Source: an uncultured Bacteroidota bacterium
GTDB lineage: Bacteria > Bacteroidota > Bacteroidia > Chitinophagales > Chitinophagaceae
Assembly (NCBI GenBank): GCA_903881265.1
Contig: CAIRSV010000223.1
Coordinates: 1-10,831, forward strand
Length of the DNA stretch: 10,831 bases
Direction of reading: 5' to 3'
The notes below the pieces were generated by a model. That model was given only the letters and a program-made list of their open reading frames with translations, ran no database searches and was not told the DNA's origin. The position numbers and the translations under genes were made by a program. Positions 1 through 6,185 of this stretch are shown one piece after another (the first letter of the stretch is position 1; each line of letters begins with the position of its first letter).

Positions 1-117
1 ATAGTAAAGCAATTTTTAATTTAATTGGCTAAGGTAAACTCAAACTTTATAATAAAAAAATAATCTGAAAAATTAAGGTGAAGAAGGTAAAAAAGAAGGC
101 GAAGACCCTAGAAAAAG

Positions 118-139
118 ATTGTCAAATAGTTTTGACAAT
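118..139. repeat. 9-bp perfect inverted repeat upstream of the PUR-family gene, operator candidate
   Basis: ATTGTCAAA (118-126) and TTTGACAAT (131-139) are perfect reverse complements around a 4-nt centre, TAGT. The right arm contains the TTTG that serves as the proposed -33 element of the promoter at 131-160, so a bound protein would block that promoter. As RNA it would be a small AT-rich hairpin without a T-tract, so a terminator is unlikely. The symmetry is read directly from the sequence; the operator role is inference. Confidence 0.5.
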
Positions 140-160
140 TTGTAAGAAATTGTATATTTG
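131..160 (+). promoter_or_regulatory. Bacteroidota-type promoter (TTTG-N18-TATATTTG) for the PUR-family gene
   Basis: TTTG at 131-134 and TATATTTG at 153-160 are separated by 18 nt. This fits the Bacteroidota primary sigma factor consensus (-33 TTTG/TTG, about 19 nt, -7 TAnnTTTG). Transcription would start near 166 and leave a leader of roughly 30 nt before the GTG at 195. A second -7-like octamer, TAGTTTTG at 127-134, sits inside the inverted repeat but has no -33 partner. This is the best two-part promoter match in the window. Confidence 0.6.
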
Positions 161-194
161 AAGGTCATTATTTTTACATCAAAATCATTTATTT

Positions 195-626
195 GTGCCT
201 TACGAAAATAACAACGAACGAAATAACGAAACTATTTTTAGTAAACGACTAAAAGCAGGAAAGCTTAGGACTTACTTTTTTGACGTCAGGTCTACACGCA
301 CGAATGACTATTTCGTGACCTTGACTGAAAGTAAAAAACGCTTCAATGATGGCGGTTATGACAGACACAAAATTTTTCTGTACAAGGAAGATTTTAATAA
401 ATTTCTGAAAGCATTAACTGAAACCATTGACTATGTCAAAACAGACTTAATGCCTGATTTCGATTTTGATGCCTTCAATCACGAATATTCAGAATACAAT
501 GAAAATCAACCTCAAGCTCAAGCAGAGTCATCAGATGCTGAAGAGGTTGAAGCACCGGCTGAATTACCGAAAGTGGTTACTGATTTCAGTGTCAACACAA
601 ATTTAGGCGATGTAGATAGCTGGTAA
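195..626 (+). CDS. DUF3276 / PUR-alpha-like nucleic-acid-binding protein
   Basis: A 143-residue protein of the DUF3276 family, the bacterial relatives of eukaryotic PUR-alpha that are widespread in Bacteroidota and spirochaetes; characterised members bind single-stranded DNA or RNA. The PUR-type core spans about residues 13-92, with the typical run IFSKRLKAGKLRTYFFDVR followed by a TESKKRF segment and a FLYKEDFNKF segment. After about residue 95 comes an acidic, Q/A/E-rich, probably disordered tail ending in DVDSW. The start is GTG: no in-frame ATG exists upstream before the stop at 159-161, and the first internal ATG falls past residue 80, beyond most of the core. No Shine-Dalgarno sequence is visible, as is usual in the phylum. 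The gene is monocistronic, with a promoter at 131-160 and a terminator at 652-681. The family call is firm; the cellular role is unknown. Confidence 0.88.
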   Translation: MPYENNNERNNETIFSKRLKAGKLRTYFFDVRSTRTNDYFVTLTESKKRFNDGGYDRHKIFLYKEDFNKFLKALTETIDYVKTDLMPDFDFDAFNHEYSEYNENQPQAQAESSDAEEVEAPAELPKVVTDFSVNTNLGDVDSW

Positions 627-651
627 ACAAGCTGTCCTCCATGAATATCCT

Positions 652-681
652 TCCTGATTAGAAATAATCAGGATTTTTTTT
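652..681 (+). terminator. Rho-independent terminator after the PUR-family gene
   Basis: A 9-bp perfect stem, TCCTGATTA (652-660) with TAATCAGGA (665-673), closed by a GAAA tetraloop and followed by eight T (674-681). It lies 26 nt after the stop codon and separates this gene from lepA. Confidence 0.9.
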
Positions 682-697
682 ACTCGTCATATGGAAC

Positions 698-705
698 TAC
701 TTTTG
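698..705 (+). promoter_or_regulatory. Candidate -7 box for lepA
   Basis: TACTTTTG matches TAnnTTTG. It would place transcription start near 711 and give a leader of about 30 nt before the lepA ATG. No good TTG is found 19 nt upstream, where the T-tract of the preceding terminator lies, so this is a one-element match. A promoter is expected here because a strong terminator ends the gene before. Confidence 0.42.
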
Positions 706-740
706 CTCGGCCTTATAAAAGGTCTTGTCCCTATTATACA

Positions 741-2531
741 ATGAAAAACATTAGAAATTTTTGCATTATTGCTCACATCGATCACGGCAAAAGCACCTTG
801 GCTGATCGTTTGCTTGAATATACCAAAACCATTACCGAGCGTCAGATGATGAATCAGGTATTGGATGATATGGATTTGGAAAGGGAAAAAGGCATCACGA
901 TTAAAAGTCATGCTATTCAAATAAACTATCCATATAAAGGCGTCGAATATACGCTCAACCTTATTGACACACCCGGCCATGTCGACTTCAGTTATGAAGT
1001 AAGTCGCGCCCTAGCAGCCTGCGAAGGCGCTTTGCTATTGGTGGATGCATCACAAGGCATACAGGCACAAACCATCTCTAATCTGTATTTGGCGATTGGA
1101 AATGATTTGGAAATCATCCCTGTTATCAACAAGATTGATATGGAAGGAGCAATGATACCTGAAGTAAAAGACCAAATCGTTGAATTGATTGGCTGCAAGG
1201 AAGAAGAAATCTTACTCGCAAGCGGCAAAAGCGGTATTGGCATTGAAGAAATACTCAGCGCTATTATAGAACGAATACCCGCACCAAAAGGCAATATCGA
1301 AGAGCCTTTGCAAGCATTGATCTTTGATAGCGTTTTTAATAGTTTTAGAGGAATTATCATTTATTACCGAATATTCAACGGATCTATTAAGAAAGGTGAT
1401 AAGGTGAAGTTCTTCAATACGGGTCAAGAATATTTTGCTGATGAAGTTGGCATTCTAAAAATTGGCATGGAAGCCAAAAACGAAGTAAAAGCAGGTGATG
1501 TAGGCTATATTATAACCGGCATTAAAAATGCAAAAGAGGTGAAGGTAGGCGATACCTTAACGCTCGCTAATAACCCATGCAATATCGGTATCAATGGCTT
1601 CGAAGAAGTAAAACCTATGGTGTTCGCTGGCATCTTCCCAGTTGTGACTGACGAATTTGAGGAATTAAGAGATTGCATGGAAAAATTGCAATTGAATGAT
1701 GCCTCGCTCACATTTGAACTTGAAACTTCACAAGCGCTTGGCTTCGGATTCCGTTGCGGATTCCTTGGCCTATTGCATATGGAAATCATTCAGGAACGAC
1801 TTGAACGAGAATTTAATCAATCGGTTATTACAACGGTACCGAATGTTAGTTTCATTGCACACACCACGAAGAAAGAAATTATCCAGGTCAATAACCCTTC
1901 TGAAATGCCCGATCCAAGCAGGATTGAACGAATTGAAGAACCCTATATTCGAGCCCAAATCATTACCAAACCCGACTATATCGGCAATATCATGACACTA
2001 TGTATTGGTAAGCGCGGCATGTTGCATCATCAAACCTATCTCACACCAACAAGGGTTGAATTAATGTTCGAAATGCCCTTGACAGAAATTGTATTTGATT
2101 TTTATGATAAGTTAAAAAGTCAAACGCGAGGGTATGCTTCGTTTGACTACACCCCGATTGGAAATCGCGACAGTGATATTGTAAAAATGGAAATTCTGTT
2201 GAATGGTGAAAATGTGGATGCGTTAAGCGCCCTGATACATCGAAGCCGTGCGCAAGATTTTGGCAGAAGACTTTGTGAAAAACTAAAAGAATTATTACCA
2301 CGTCAGCAATTTATGATAGCCATTCAGGCCGCTATTGGCGCCAAAGTTATCTCGCGTGAAACCATTTCCGCTATGCGTAAAGATGTCACTGCCAAATGTT
2401 ATGGTGGTGATATCAGCCGTAAACGAAAACTGCTGGAAAAACAAAAAGAAGGCAAGAAACGAATGCGTCAGATAGGCAACGTAGAGGTACCGCAGGAAGC
2501 CTTCTTAGCGGTGTTGAAACTAGATGATTAA
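741..2531 (+). CDS. lepA: Elongation factor 4 (LepA), ribosome back-translocase GTPase
   Basis: A 596-residue translational GTPase of full family length (about 600). LepA/EF4 acts on ribosomes, where back-translocation and roles in initiation or 30S biogenesis have been reported, and it is peripheral to the membrane. GTPase motifs are in order: P-loop AHIDHGKST (residues 11-19), DTPGHVDF (76-83), NKID (130-133) and a G5-like ASGKSGIG near 160. EF-G-like domains II, III and V follow. The LepA-specific C-terminal domain ends the protein, recognisable by RKDVTAKCYGGD and then RKRKLLEKQKEGKKRMR, a basic stretch unique to the family. The EF-G domain IV is absent, as expected for LepA. The ATG at 741 places the P-loop at the normal distance from the N-terminus. 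The neighbours are not functionally related, and no clear terminator follows the stop. Confidence 0.98.
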   Translation: MKNIRNFCIIAHIDHGKSTLADRLLEYTKTITERQMMNQVLDDMDLEREKGITIKSHAIQINYPYKGVEYTLNLIDTPGHVDFSYEVSRALAACEGALLLVDASQGIQAQTISNLYLAIGNDLEIIPVINKIDMEGAMIPEVKDQIVELIGCKEEEILLASGKSGIGIEEILSAIIERIPAPKGNIEEPLQALIFDSVFNSFRGIIIYYRIFNGSIKKGDKVKFFNTGQEYFADEVGILKIGMEAKNEVKAGDVGYIITGIKNAKEVKVGDTLTLANNPCNIGINGFEEVKPMVFAGIFPVVTDEFEELRDCMEKLQLNDASLTFELETSQALGFGFRCGFLGLLHMEIIQERLEREFNQSVITTVPNVSFIAHTTKKEIIQVNNPSEMPDPSRIERIEEPYIRAQIITKPDYIGNIMTLCIGKRGMLHHQTYLTPTRVELMFEMPLTEIVFDFYDKLKSQTRGYASFDYTPIGNRDSDIVKMEILLNGENVDALSALIHRSRAQDFGRRLCEKLKELLPRQQFMIAIQAAIGAKVISRETISAMRKDVTAKCYGGDISRKRKLLEKQKEGKKRMRQIGNVEVPQEAFLAVLKLDD

Positions 2532-2569
2532 AAGATCGTCGAATGTAAAGAAGATGTCAAATCAGAAAA

Positions 2570-2577
2570 TAGTTTTG
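2570..2577 (+). promoter_or_regulatory. Candidate -7 box for the EGF-module lipoprotein gene
   Basis: TAGTTTTG matches TAnnTTTG and lies 51 nt before the ATG at 2629. A -33 TTG at proper spacing is not evident. The alternative is read-through from lepA, since no hairpin terminator is seen between the two genes. Confidence 0.33.
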
Positions 2578-2628
2578 GCTTTAAAACCCAATTCAACGAA
2601 TATTGTATCAAACAAAAAAATAATTAAT

Positions 2629-3117
2629 ATGAAAAACTTAAAATCAATTCTTTTCGCTTCGTTACTTTCAATTGGCACATTCGCTGCAGTCCTAGTATCA
2701 TCTTGCAATCCTGATGCTTGTAAAGATGTGATTTGTACCAATGGTGGTACTTGCTCTAATGGCACTTGTGCATGTCCATCAGGTTATGAAGGAACACTTT
2801 GTGAAACCTTATCACGTACAAAGTTCATCGGGGTTTATTCAGGAACTGAAACTTGCACAGCAGGAAGCGACACGTATTCAATCACCATCACTGCAAATAG
2901 TGATCCTTTAAAATTCAATATCCAAAATCTTTACAATCAGTCATTCACAGCTATTGCTGCTGCTGGTGGTAATTCATTTACAATTCCTAATCAAACAGTT
3001 GGTGCAGGTGTAACTGCTGTTGGTTCTGGTTCAATCACTGGAAATACGATCACAATTACATATACTATTAATGACGGAATAACATCTAACACTTGTACTT
3101 ATTCCGGAACAAAATAA
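2629..3117 (+). CDS. Lipoprotein with one EGF-like module and a beta-rich C-terminal domain
   Basis: A 162-residue predicted lipoprotein. Residues 1-25 are a type II signal peptide: basic MKNLK, a hydrophobic core, and lipobox VSSC with Cys26 as the lipidated residue. Residues 31-59 form a textbook EGF-like module with six cysteines (31, 36, 42, 47, 49, 58) and the NGGTC and CPSGYEG signatures. Residues from about 60 to 162 are Thr/Ser/Gly-rich, with alternating beta-strand character and two further cysteines (ETC near the start, NTC near the end) that could pair. This beta domain resembles small calycin-like or adhesin-like domains of Bacteroidota lipoproteins, but I cannot assign it. An in-frame start at 2524 overlapping the end of lepA was rejected because it would put about 35 polar residues before the signal peptide. 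The protein is probably anchored in the outer membrane; no acidic surface-export signal follows the cysteine. Function unknown. Confidence 0.85.
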   Translation: MKNLKSILFASLLSIGTFAAVLVSSCNPDACKDVICTNGGTCSNGTCACPSGYEGTLCETLSRTKFIGVYSGTETCTAGSDTYSITITANSDPLKFNIQNLYNQSFTAIAAAGGNSFTIPNQTVGAGVTAVGSGSITGNTITITYTINDGITSNTCTYSGTK

Positions 3118-3152
3118 TTAATTACATTTTAATGTACTTAACCCGATTTAAT

Positions 3153-3184
3153 AAAAAAAGCTACGCAAAACGTAGCTTTTTTTT
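3153..3184 (+). terminator. Rho-independent terminator of the EGF-module lipoprotein gene
   Basis: Perfect stem with core AAGCTACG (3158-3165) and CGTAGCTT (3171-3178), loop CAAAA, extended by A:T pairs to 3153/3183 and followed by T to 3184. The A-run on the left arm makes it potentially functional in both directions. Confidence 0.9.
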
Positions 3185-3224
3185 ATGTTGCACACATACG
3201 TTGGGAAATCTTCCATACGCCCAT

Positions 3225-3254
3225 AAAAAAAGAGGTTGAATACATCAACCTCTT
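3225..3254 (-). terminator. Rho-independent terminator of the - strand lipoprotein pair
   Basis: Read on the - strand: AAGAGGTTGA, loop TGTAT, TCAACCTCTT, then a T-tract (the A-run at 3225-3231 on the + strand). The stem is 10 bp (3230-3239 with 3245-3254). It lies 22 nt after the stop of the - strand lipoprotein gene, facing the + strand terminator at 3153-3184. Confidence 0.88.
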
Positions 3255-3275
3255 ACTCTTCTGTCATTAACTTAC

Positions 3276-3755
3276 TTATTTATTCCCTCCCATTTTGGGT
3301 TTACCATTGCCTACTTTATTTTCATCCACTTTCCCATTCTCATCTTTAATACCACCCACTTTCGGCTTACCATTACCAACTTCATTCGGATCTTTAGAAC
3401 CGCCCATAACTGGCTTACCATTGCCAATAGTTGGATTAGATTTTACAGGAGGTGCGGGTGTCTCAGTAACCTTGGGTGTTGCAGGTGCTGCTTTAATAGG
3501 TTGTGCCGGAGTAATTGGTTTAGTGACCGGCTTAGCTGTTGGTTTAGCTGCTGCCAACAAACTATCTGCCTGGGCTTGCGCGGCCTGATTGATGCGATTG
3601 TCGCAATCTGCTTTCAATTGGTCGGTAGCCAATTTCACCTTGGCTTCAACTTGCGTGTCTAATTCAGCCTGAGAAGGACCTTTGGGTTCTGTATTGCAGG
3701 CTACAAATAATAATCCTGTCAACACAGGAAGCATGATATATTGTACTATTTTCAT
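3276..3755 (-). CDS. Small lipoprotein with P/A/K-rich linker and three GNGKP repeats
   Basis: A 159-residue predicted lipoprotein of unknown function. The signal peptide has lipobox FVAC (Cys20). Residues 27-66 are Ala/Gln/Asp-rich and probably helical, with one cysteine in a DCDNR motif (50-54) followed by DS at 64-65. Residues 70-108 are a Pro/Ala/Lys/Thr-rich linker, likely extended and possibly cell-wall-spanning. Residues 110-157 hold three copies of (I/V)GNGKPxxGG separated by charged spacers of different length. The helical segment matches that of the gene just upstream in layout and key residues, suggesting tandem duplication followed by gain of the repeat tail. The two genes are 30 bp apart and should share the promoter near 4051 and the terminator at 3225-3254. 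ATG start; the stop lies 22 nt before the terminator. Confidence 0.8.
   Translation of the reverse strand: MKIVQYIMLPVLTGLLFVACNTEPKGPSQAELDTQVEAKVKLATDQLKADCDNRINQAAQAQADSLLAAAKPTAKPVTKPITPAQPIKAAPATPKVTETPAPPVKSNPTIGNGKPVMGGSKDPNEVGNGKPKVGGIKDENGKVDENKVGNGKPKMGGNK
3285..3428 (-). repeat. Three in-gene repeats encoding (I/V)GNGKPxxGG
   Basis: Units lie at 3399-3428, 3351-3380 and 3285-3314 (first to third in reading order), each encoding ten residues: IGNGKPVMGG, VGNGKPKVGG and VGNGKPKMGG. Spacers of 6 and 12 residues separate them and are rich in K, D, E and N. The units have diverged at DNA level, so this is an established protein repeat rather than a recent slippage product. Confidence 0.8.
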
Positions 3756-3785
3756 TTTTTTTAGATTTTATGTTCGTGAAGAAAA

Positions 3786-4028
3786 TTATTGAGCGGCATT
3801 GGCTGTTTTAGTGGCATTGACAATTGAATCAGTCATCGCTTTCACTTCGGTTGCCATTCGGGTTTCGCAATCCGACGTTGCTTTCGCTGTCGCTTCTTCA
3901 ATTTTGCCTGCAGCTAAGGAATCAACTTTCGCCTGCACAGCACTTGGATCCATTGGGGCTTGCTCTCCGCAAGATTGCACAGCTGCCATACTTACAAGCA
4001 AACCGGCACTTAAGATAATTTTACGCAT
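3786..4028 (-). CDS. Very small helical lipoprotein, paralogue of the downstream lipoprotein
   Basis: An 80-residue predicted lipoprotein of unknown function. The signal peptide is MRKIILSAGLLVSMAAVQSC, with lipobox VQSC and Cys20 lipidated. The mature 60 residues are Ala/Lys/Glu/Thr-rich, predicted helical, with a DCETR motif (53-57) and DS at 67-68. The spacing DCxxR-x9-DS and the following xxxAxK are the same as in the neighbouring 159-residue lipoprotein, so I infer that the two are tandem paralogues. The composition and size recall small helical envelope lipoproteins such as Lpp, but no homology is claimed. It is the first gene of a two-gene - strand unit, with a candidate promoter at 4051-4058. 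Confidence 0.78.
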   Translation of the reverse strand: MRKIILSAGLLVSMAAVQSCGEQAPMDPSAVQAKVDSLAAGKIEEATAKATSDCETRMATEVKAMTDSIVNATKTANAAQ

Positions 4029-4050
4029 TGGTATTCAGTTTTTATTTTTT

Positions 4051-4058
4051 CAAATGTA
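4051..4058 (-). promoter_or_regulatory. Candidate -7 box for the - strand lipoprotein pair
   Basis: CAAATGTA on the + strand reads TACATTTG on the - strand, a match to TAnnTTTG. Transcription would start near 4045, about 17 nt before the ATG at 4028. A TTTG occurs upstream (4086-4089 on the complement), but the spacing of 27 nt is too long, so only one element is supported. The rest of the 102-nt gap up to 4130 shows nothing else recognisable and no clear terminator for the methyltransferase gene. Confidence 0.42.
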
Positions 4059-4130
4059 AACTTAATGATCATCAGTTAAATGAAACAAATAAAGACTAAC
4101 AAAATTTTAAGTATTCTATAACTACGCTCA

Positions 4131-5348
4131 TTACACTACCTTTTTCGTAATCAGTAAAACCTTCTTATCCTGCAAATCGGTGATGCCGAAAATATAAAAA
4201 TCACCTCCATCAGATAGACTCAATTTCTTTTTTAATTCCTGTGCCGATCCTGGAAAATTTCGAATACTCACATTAGCCTTAGTGCCCTGTATAATCGACT
4301 TCACCTCTCTCGCATCGACCTTAGTGATGGCGAGAATGTCAAACCTTCTTCCCGGAAAATCCGTTACTAATTCGTTTGATGTATACAAATGCGTGTGCGT
4401 GTGCATCTTGGTGAGTCCAAATTGCAGCGCGACCGATTTAAATCCTCCTGATTTCATAATGGCCGCATTTGGCTCATACAAGTACTTCTTAATTTCACCT
4501 ACAACAGTAGCAGCTTCCTTTTCTTCCTTTACACCAAACGAAAAAAGAGTAGTTTTTCCTTTTTCAAGATTGACCGTCTGAATATCAAGGTCGCCTTCAT
4601 ACTTATCTTCTAAATGAAAAAGTAGTTCCTTACATTCATTTTCAACAGCTATCACGTAAACCTTTTTCACATAGTTTAATTCGTTTACAGCCAATTGAAT
4701 ATCAAGCAAAGGCGACGTCTTAATCAATACAGTGCCTGATATGGCAAACATCTTGTCCATTAATGCGAACACATTGGGCTCACAATCGCCTAGTTTAACT
4801 ATTTTACCGCCATGATCATTTCTTCGTGCAGGATCAATGTAAATTAAATCCGCATTGCCTTCATAAGTAGATAAAAAATCAGAGGCGTCTTGACCACAGG
4901 CAAATTGAACATGTGGTCGATTTAGCAACGCATAATTATGCGAAACAATGGCCGCTAATTTAGGATTACGCTCGACAAGAATACCTGAGCTGAAATTTTC
5001 GGAAAGAAAATAACTATCGATACCTAAACCGCCGCATAGGTCTATAAATAAATCGCCATGAAATAACGACGCTTTGTAGGCGGCTGTCTCCTGAGAAGAA
5101 GATTGTTCAAGACTCAATGTTGCAGGGTATACAATTTCAGAAAGATTAAATAAAAATGGAAGTTTCGTTTTGACTTGTTGCCTCGCAAATACTTGATGAA
5201 TCATTTTTTGCGTCACCTGCACCTCCTTGTTCTTATACATATCCAATATATCATCCTTCCTTGCATCCTTGTAGGTTTCAAAAAACTGCAACTCTTGCGG
5301 AGTCCAGCACAACGATATATCCAATTCAGGTTTCGTAAGGCGTATCAT
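4131..5348 (-). CDS. Class I SAM-dependent methyltransferase with THUMP-like domain (PG_1098 family)
   Basis: A 405-residue protein of the PG_1098-type family common in Bacteroidota. Residues 1-95 are a helical N-terminal part. Residues 100-260 form a Rossmann methyltransferase: SAM-binding motif I DLCGGLGID (103-111), the acidic strand-2 end VERNP (E126), and motif IV IDPARR (171-176). The C-terminal part after about 300 fits the ferredoxin-like and THUMP-like domains of the family, with KMHTHTHLYTS and FPGRRFD as landmarks. THUMP-type domains bind RNA, so an rRNA or tRNA base is the likely substrate, but no target is established to my knowledge. I chose ATG 5348; a TTG at 5357 would add three residues but lies inside a -7-like box. 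The gene is divergent from the zeta-like kinase. Confidence 0.86.
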   Translation of the reverse strand: MIRLTKPELDISLCWTPQELQFFETYKDARKDDILDMYKNKEVQVTQKMIHQVFARQQVKTKLPFLFNLSEIVYPATLSLEQSSSQETAAYKASLFHGDLFIDLCGGLGIDSYFLSENFSSGILVERNPKLAAIVSHNYALLNRPHVQFACGQDASDFLSTYEGNADLIYIDPARRNDHGGKIVKLGDCEPNVFALMDKMFAISGTVLIKTSPLLDIQLAVNELNYVKKVYVIAVENECKELLFHLEDKYEGDLDIQTVNLEKGKTTLFSFGVKEEKEAATVVGEIKKYLYEPNAAIMKSGGFKSVALQFGLTKMHTHTHLYTSNELVTDFPGRRFDILAITKVDAREVKSIIQGTKANVSIRNFPGSAQELKKKLSLSDGGDFYIFGITDLQDKKVLLITKKVV

Positions 5349-5354
5349 GATGCG

Positions 5355-5362
5355 CAAAAATA
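5355..5362 (-). promoter_or_regulatory. Possible -7 box for the methyltransferase gene
   Basis: CAAAAATA on the + strand reads TATTTTTG on the - strand, a match to TAnnTTTG. It is so close to the ATG at 5348 that transcription would begin almost at the start codon (near-leaderless message). No -33 TTG is found at the right spacing. Weak support. Confidence 0.22.
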
Positions 5363-5395
5363 GAACTTGAATTCAGATTCTCCATCCTTAATAAG

Positions 5396-5403
5396 TATAT
5401 TTG
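5396..5403 (+). promoter_or_regulatory. Candidate -7 box for the zeta-like kinase module
   Basis: TATATTTG is identical to the octamer of the promoter in front of the PUR-family gene. Transcription would start near 5409, about 10 nt before the ATG at 5419. The last three bases of the box are the TTG that a longer kinase frame would need as its start codon, which argues for the ATG. The nearest TTG upstream (5367-5369) is 26 nt away, longer than usual for a -33 element. Confidence 0.45.
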
Positions 5404-5418
5404 GCCATTCAAGATACT

Positions 5419-5991
5419 ATGCCGAATCTTTACATCATTGCGGGCTGTAACGGGGCTGGAAAAACAACCGCAAGTGAGACAATCCTTCCGGAGTTATTGC
5501 ATTGTCGCGAATTCGTGAATGCAGATAATATCGCCCGCGGACTTTCACCCTTCAATGTGGAGTCTGTTGCCTTTGAAGCCGGCAGGATTATGTTGACAAG
5601 AATTGATGAGCTTCTACAAAGCGGTGTTGATTTTGCGATTGAAACAACCTTATCAACGCGCAGCTATGTATCCATGATCAACGATGCACATCGCAAAGGA
5701 TATAAAGTCACGCTGATGTATGGTTGGCTTGAAAGTTACGAGTTAGCCATCGAACGTGTGGCCAAACGAGTAGCCAAAGGCGGACATCATATTCCATCAG
5801 ACATTATCAAACGTAGATATCACCGCGGCATCAAGAACCTCATCCATTTGTATATACCCATTGTCGATTACTGGATCGTGACGAATAACACCAATGCCTC
5901 ATTGGAACAAATAGCGGGTGGTGAAAAATTACTTGCTAATACAATCCTGATAGAATACCTTTGGAATCAAATTCAATTACTTGCCGAATGA
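5419..5991 (+). CDS. Zeta-toxin-like P-loop kinase
   Basis: A 190-residue P-loop protein of the zeta toxin family (ATP-dependent kinases; characterised zeta/PezT enzymes phosphorylate UDP-N-acetylglucosamine and related sugars and thereby block peptidoglycan synthesis). Walker A is GCNGAGKT (9-16). NADNIARGLSPF (34-45) carries the Asp36 expected at the catalytic-base position, and FAIETTLSTRS (72-82) matches the family's substrate-side motif. RVAKGGHHIP (117-126) followed by IKRRYHRG (130-137) is the Arg-rich signature of the chromosomal subgroup. The domain is intact, with no frameshift. ATG 5419 is preferred to TTG 5401, which sits in the promoter. The downstream partner overlaps by 4 nt, so the two are translationally coupled. 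Many chromosomal members of this family have no proven toxicity, so a housekeeping or metabolic kinase role is the alternative. Confidence 0.85.
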   Translation: MPNLYIIAGCNGAGKTTASETILPELLHCREFVNADNIARGLSPFNVESVAFEAGRIMLTRIDELLQSGVDFAIETTLSTRSYVSMINDAHRKGYKVTLMYGWLESYELAIERVAKRVAKGGHHIPSDIIKRRYHRGIKNLIHLYIPIVDYWIVTNNTNASLEQIAGGEKLLANTILIEYLWNQIQLLAE

Positions 5992-6185
5992 TTACGCATG
6001 GAACAATAAGCAAAGAGAATCAAGAACTACGTGATAAAATCATGTTAGGGTTCAGGATGGCTTACGAAAAATTGGTCCGCGAATCGGCACTGCACGGCGA
6101 ATCGCTAGTATTCGGTCAAAACGGGAAGACGATATATATCCCGGCTACTGAGTTACTGAAAGACATTGAAAATAAGAAAAAGTAA
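5988..6185 (+). CDS. 65-residue partner of the zeta-like kinase, candidate antitoxin
   Basis: A small protein whose ATG overlaps the kinase stop as ATGA, indicating translational coupling. Residues 8-36 are predicted helical (KENQELRDKI through EKLVRESALH). Residues 37-57 form a short strand-turn-strand: SLVFGQNGKTIYIPA, then TELL; the Lys-rich tail ends the protein. This 'helix, then G-x-x-x-V-x-x-x-x-G-K-x-x-x-I-P' layout is, from memory, the same as in small proteins that accompany chromosomal zeta-like kinases in other bacteria, often written '..WRDGKVVxIP'. It does not resemble the three-helix epsilon or PezA antitoxins. I chose the start at 5988 instead of the in-frame 5961 because of the tight coupling geometry. 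Antitoxin function is inference from context. Confidence 0.68.
   Translation: MITHGTISKENQELRDKIMLGFRMAYEKLVRESALHGESLVFGQNGKTIYIPATELLKDIENKKK

Noticed and set aside
78..161. A 27-codon GTG-started frame encoding a Lys-rich peptide upstream of the PUR-family gene.
   Set aside because: Short, AT/purine-driven composition, no start signal, and it overlaps the inverted repeat and promoter.
709..724. Imperfect inverted repeat GGCCTT/AAGGTC in the lepA leader.
   Set aside because: Only 6 bp with a G-T mismatch and a 4-nt loop; no riboswitch or attenuator features around it.
2524..2628. N-terminal extension of the EGF-module lipoprotein overlapping the end of lepA.
   Set aside because: It would place 35 polar residues before a clear lipoprotein signal peptide; the ATG at 2629 fits the lipobox geometry.
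3799..4059. Open frames on the + strand opposite the lipoprotein pair.
   Set aside because: They are antisense shadows of the - strand lipoprotein genes, which have clear signal peptides and lipoboxes.
5961..5987. Earlier in-frame ATG for the zeta partner, deeper in the kinase gene.
   Set aside because: The 4-nt ATGA overlap at 5988 is the usual coupled arrangement, and the nine extra residues simply re-read kinase codons.
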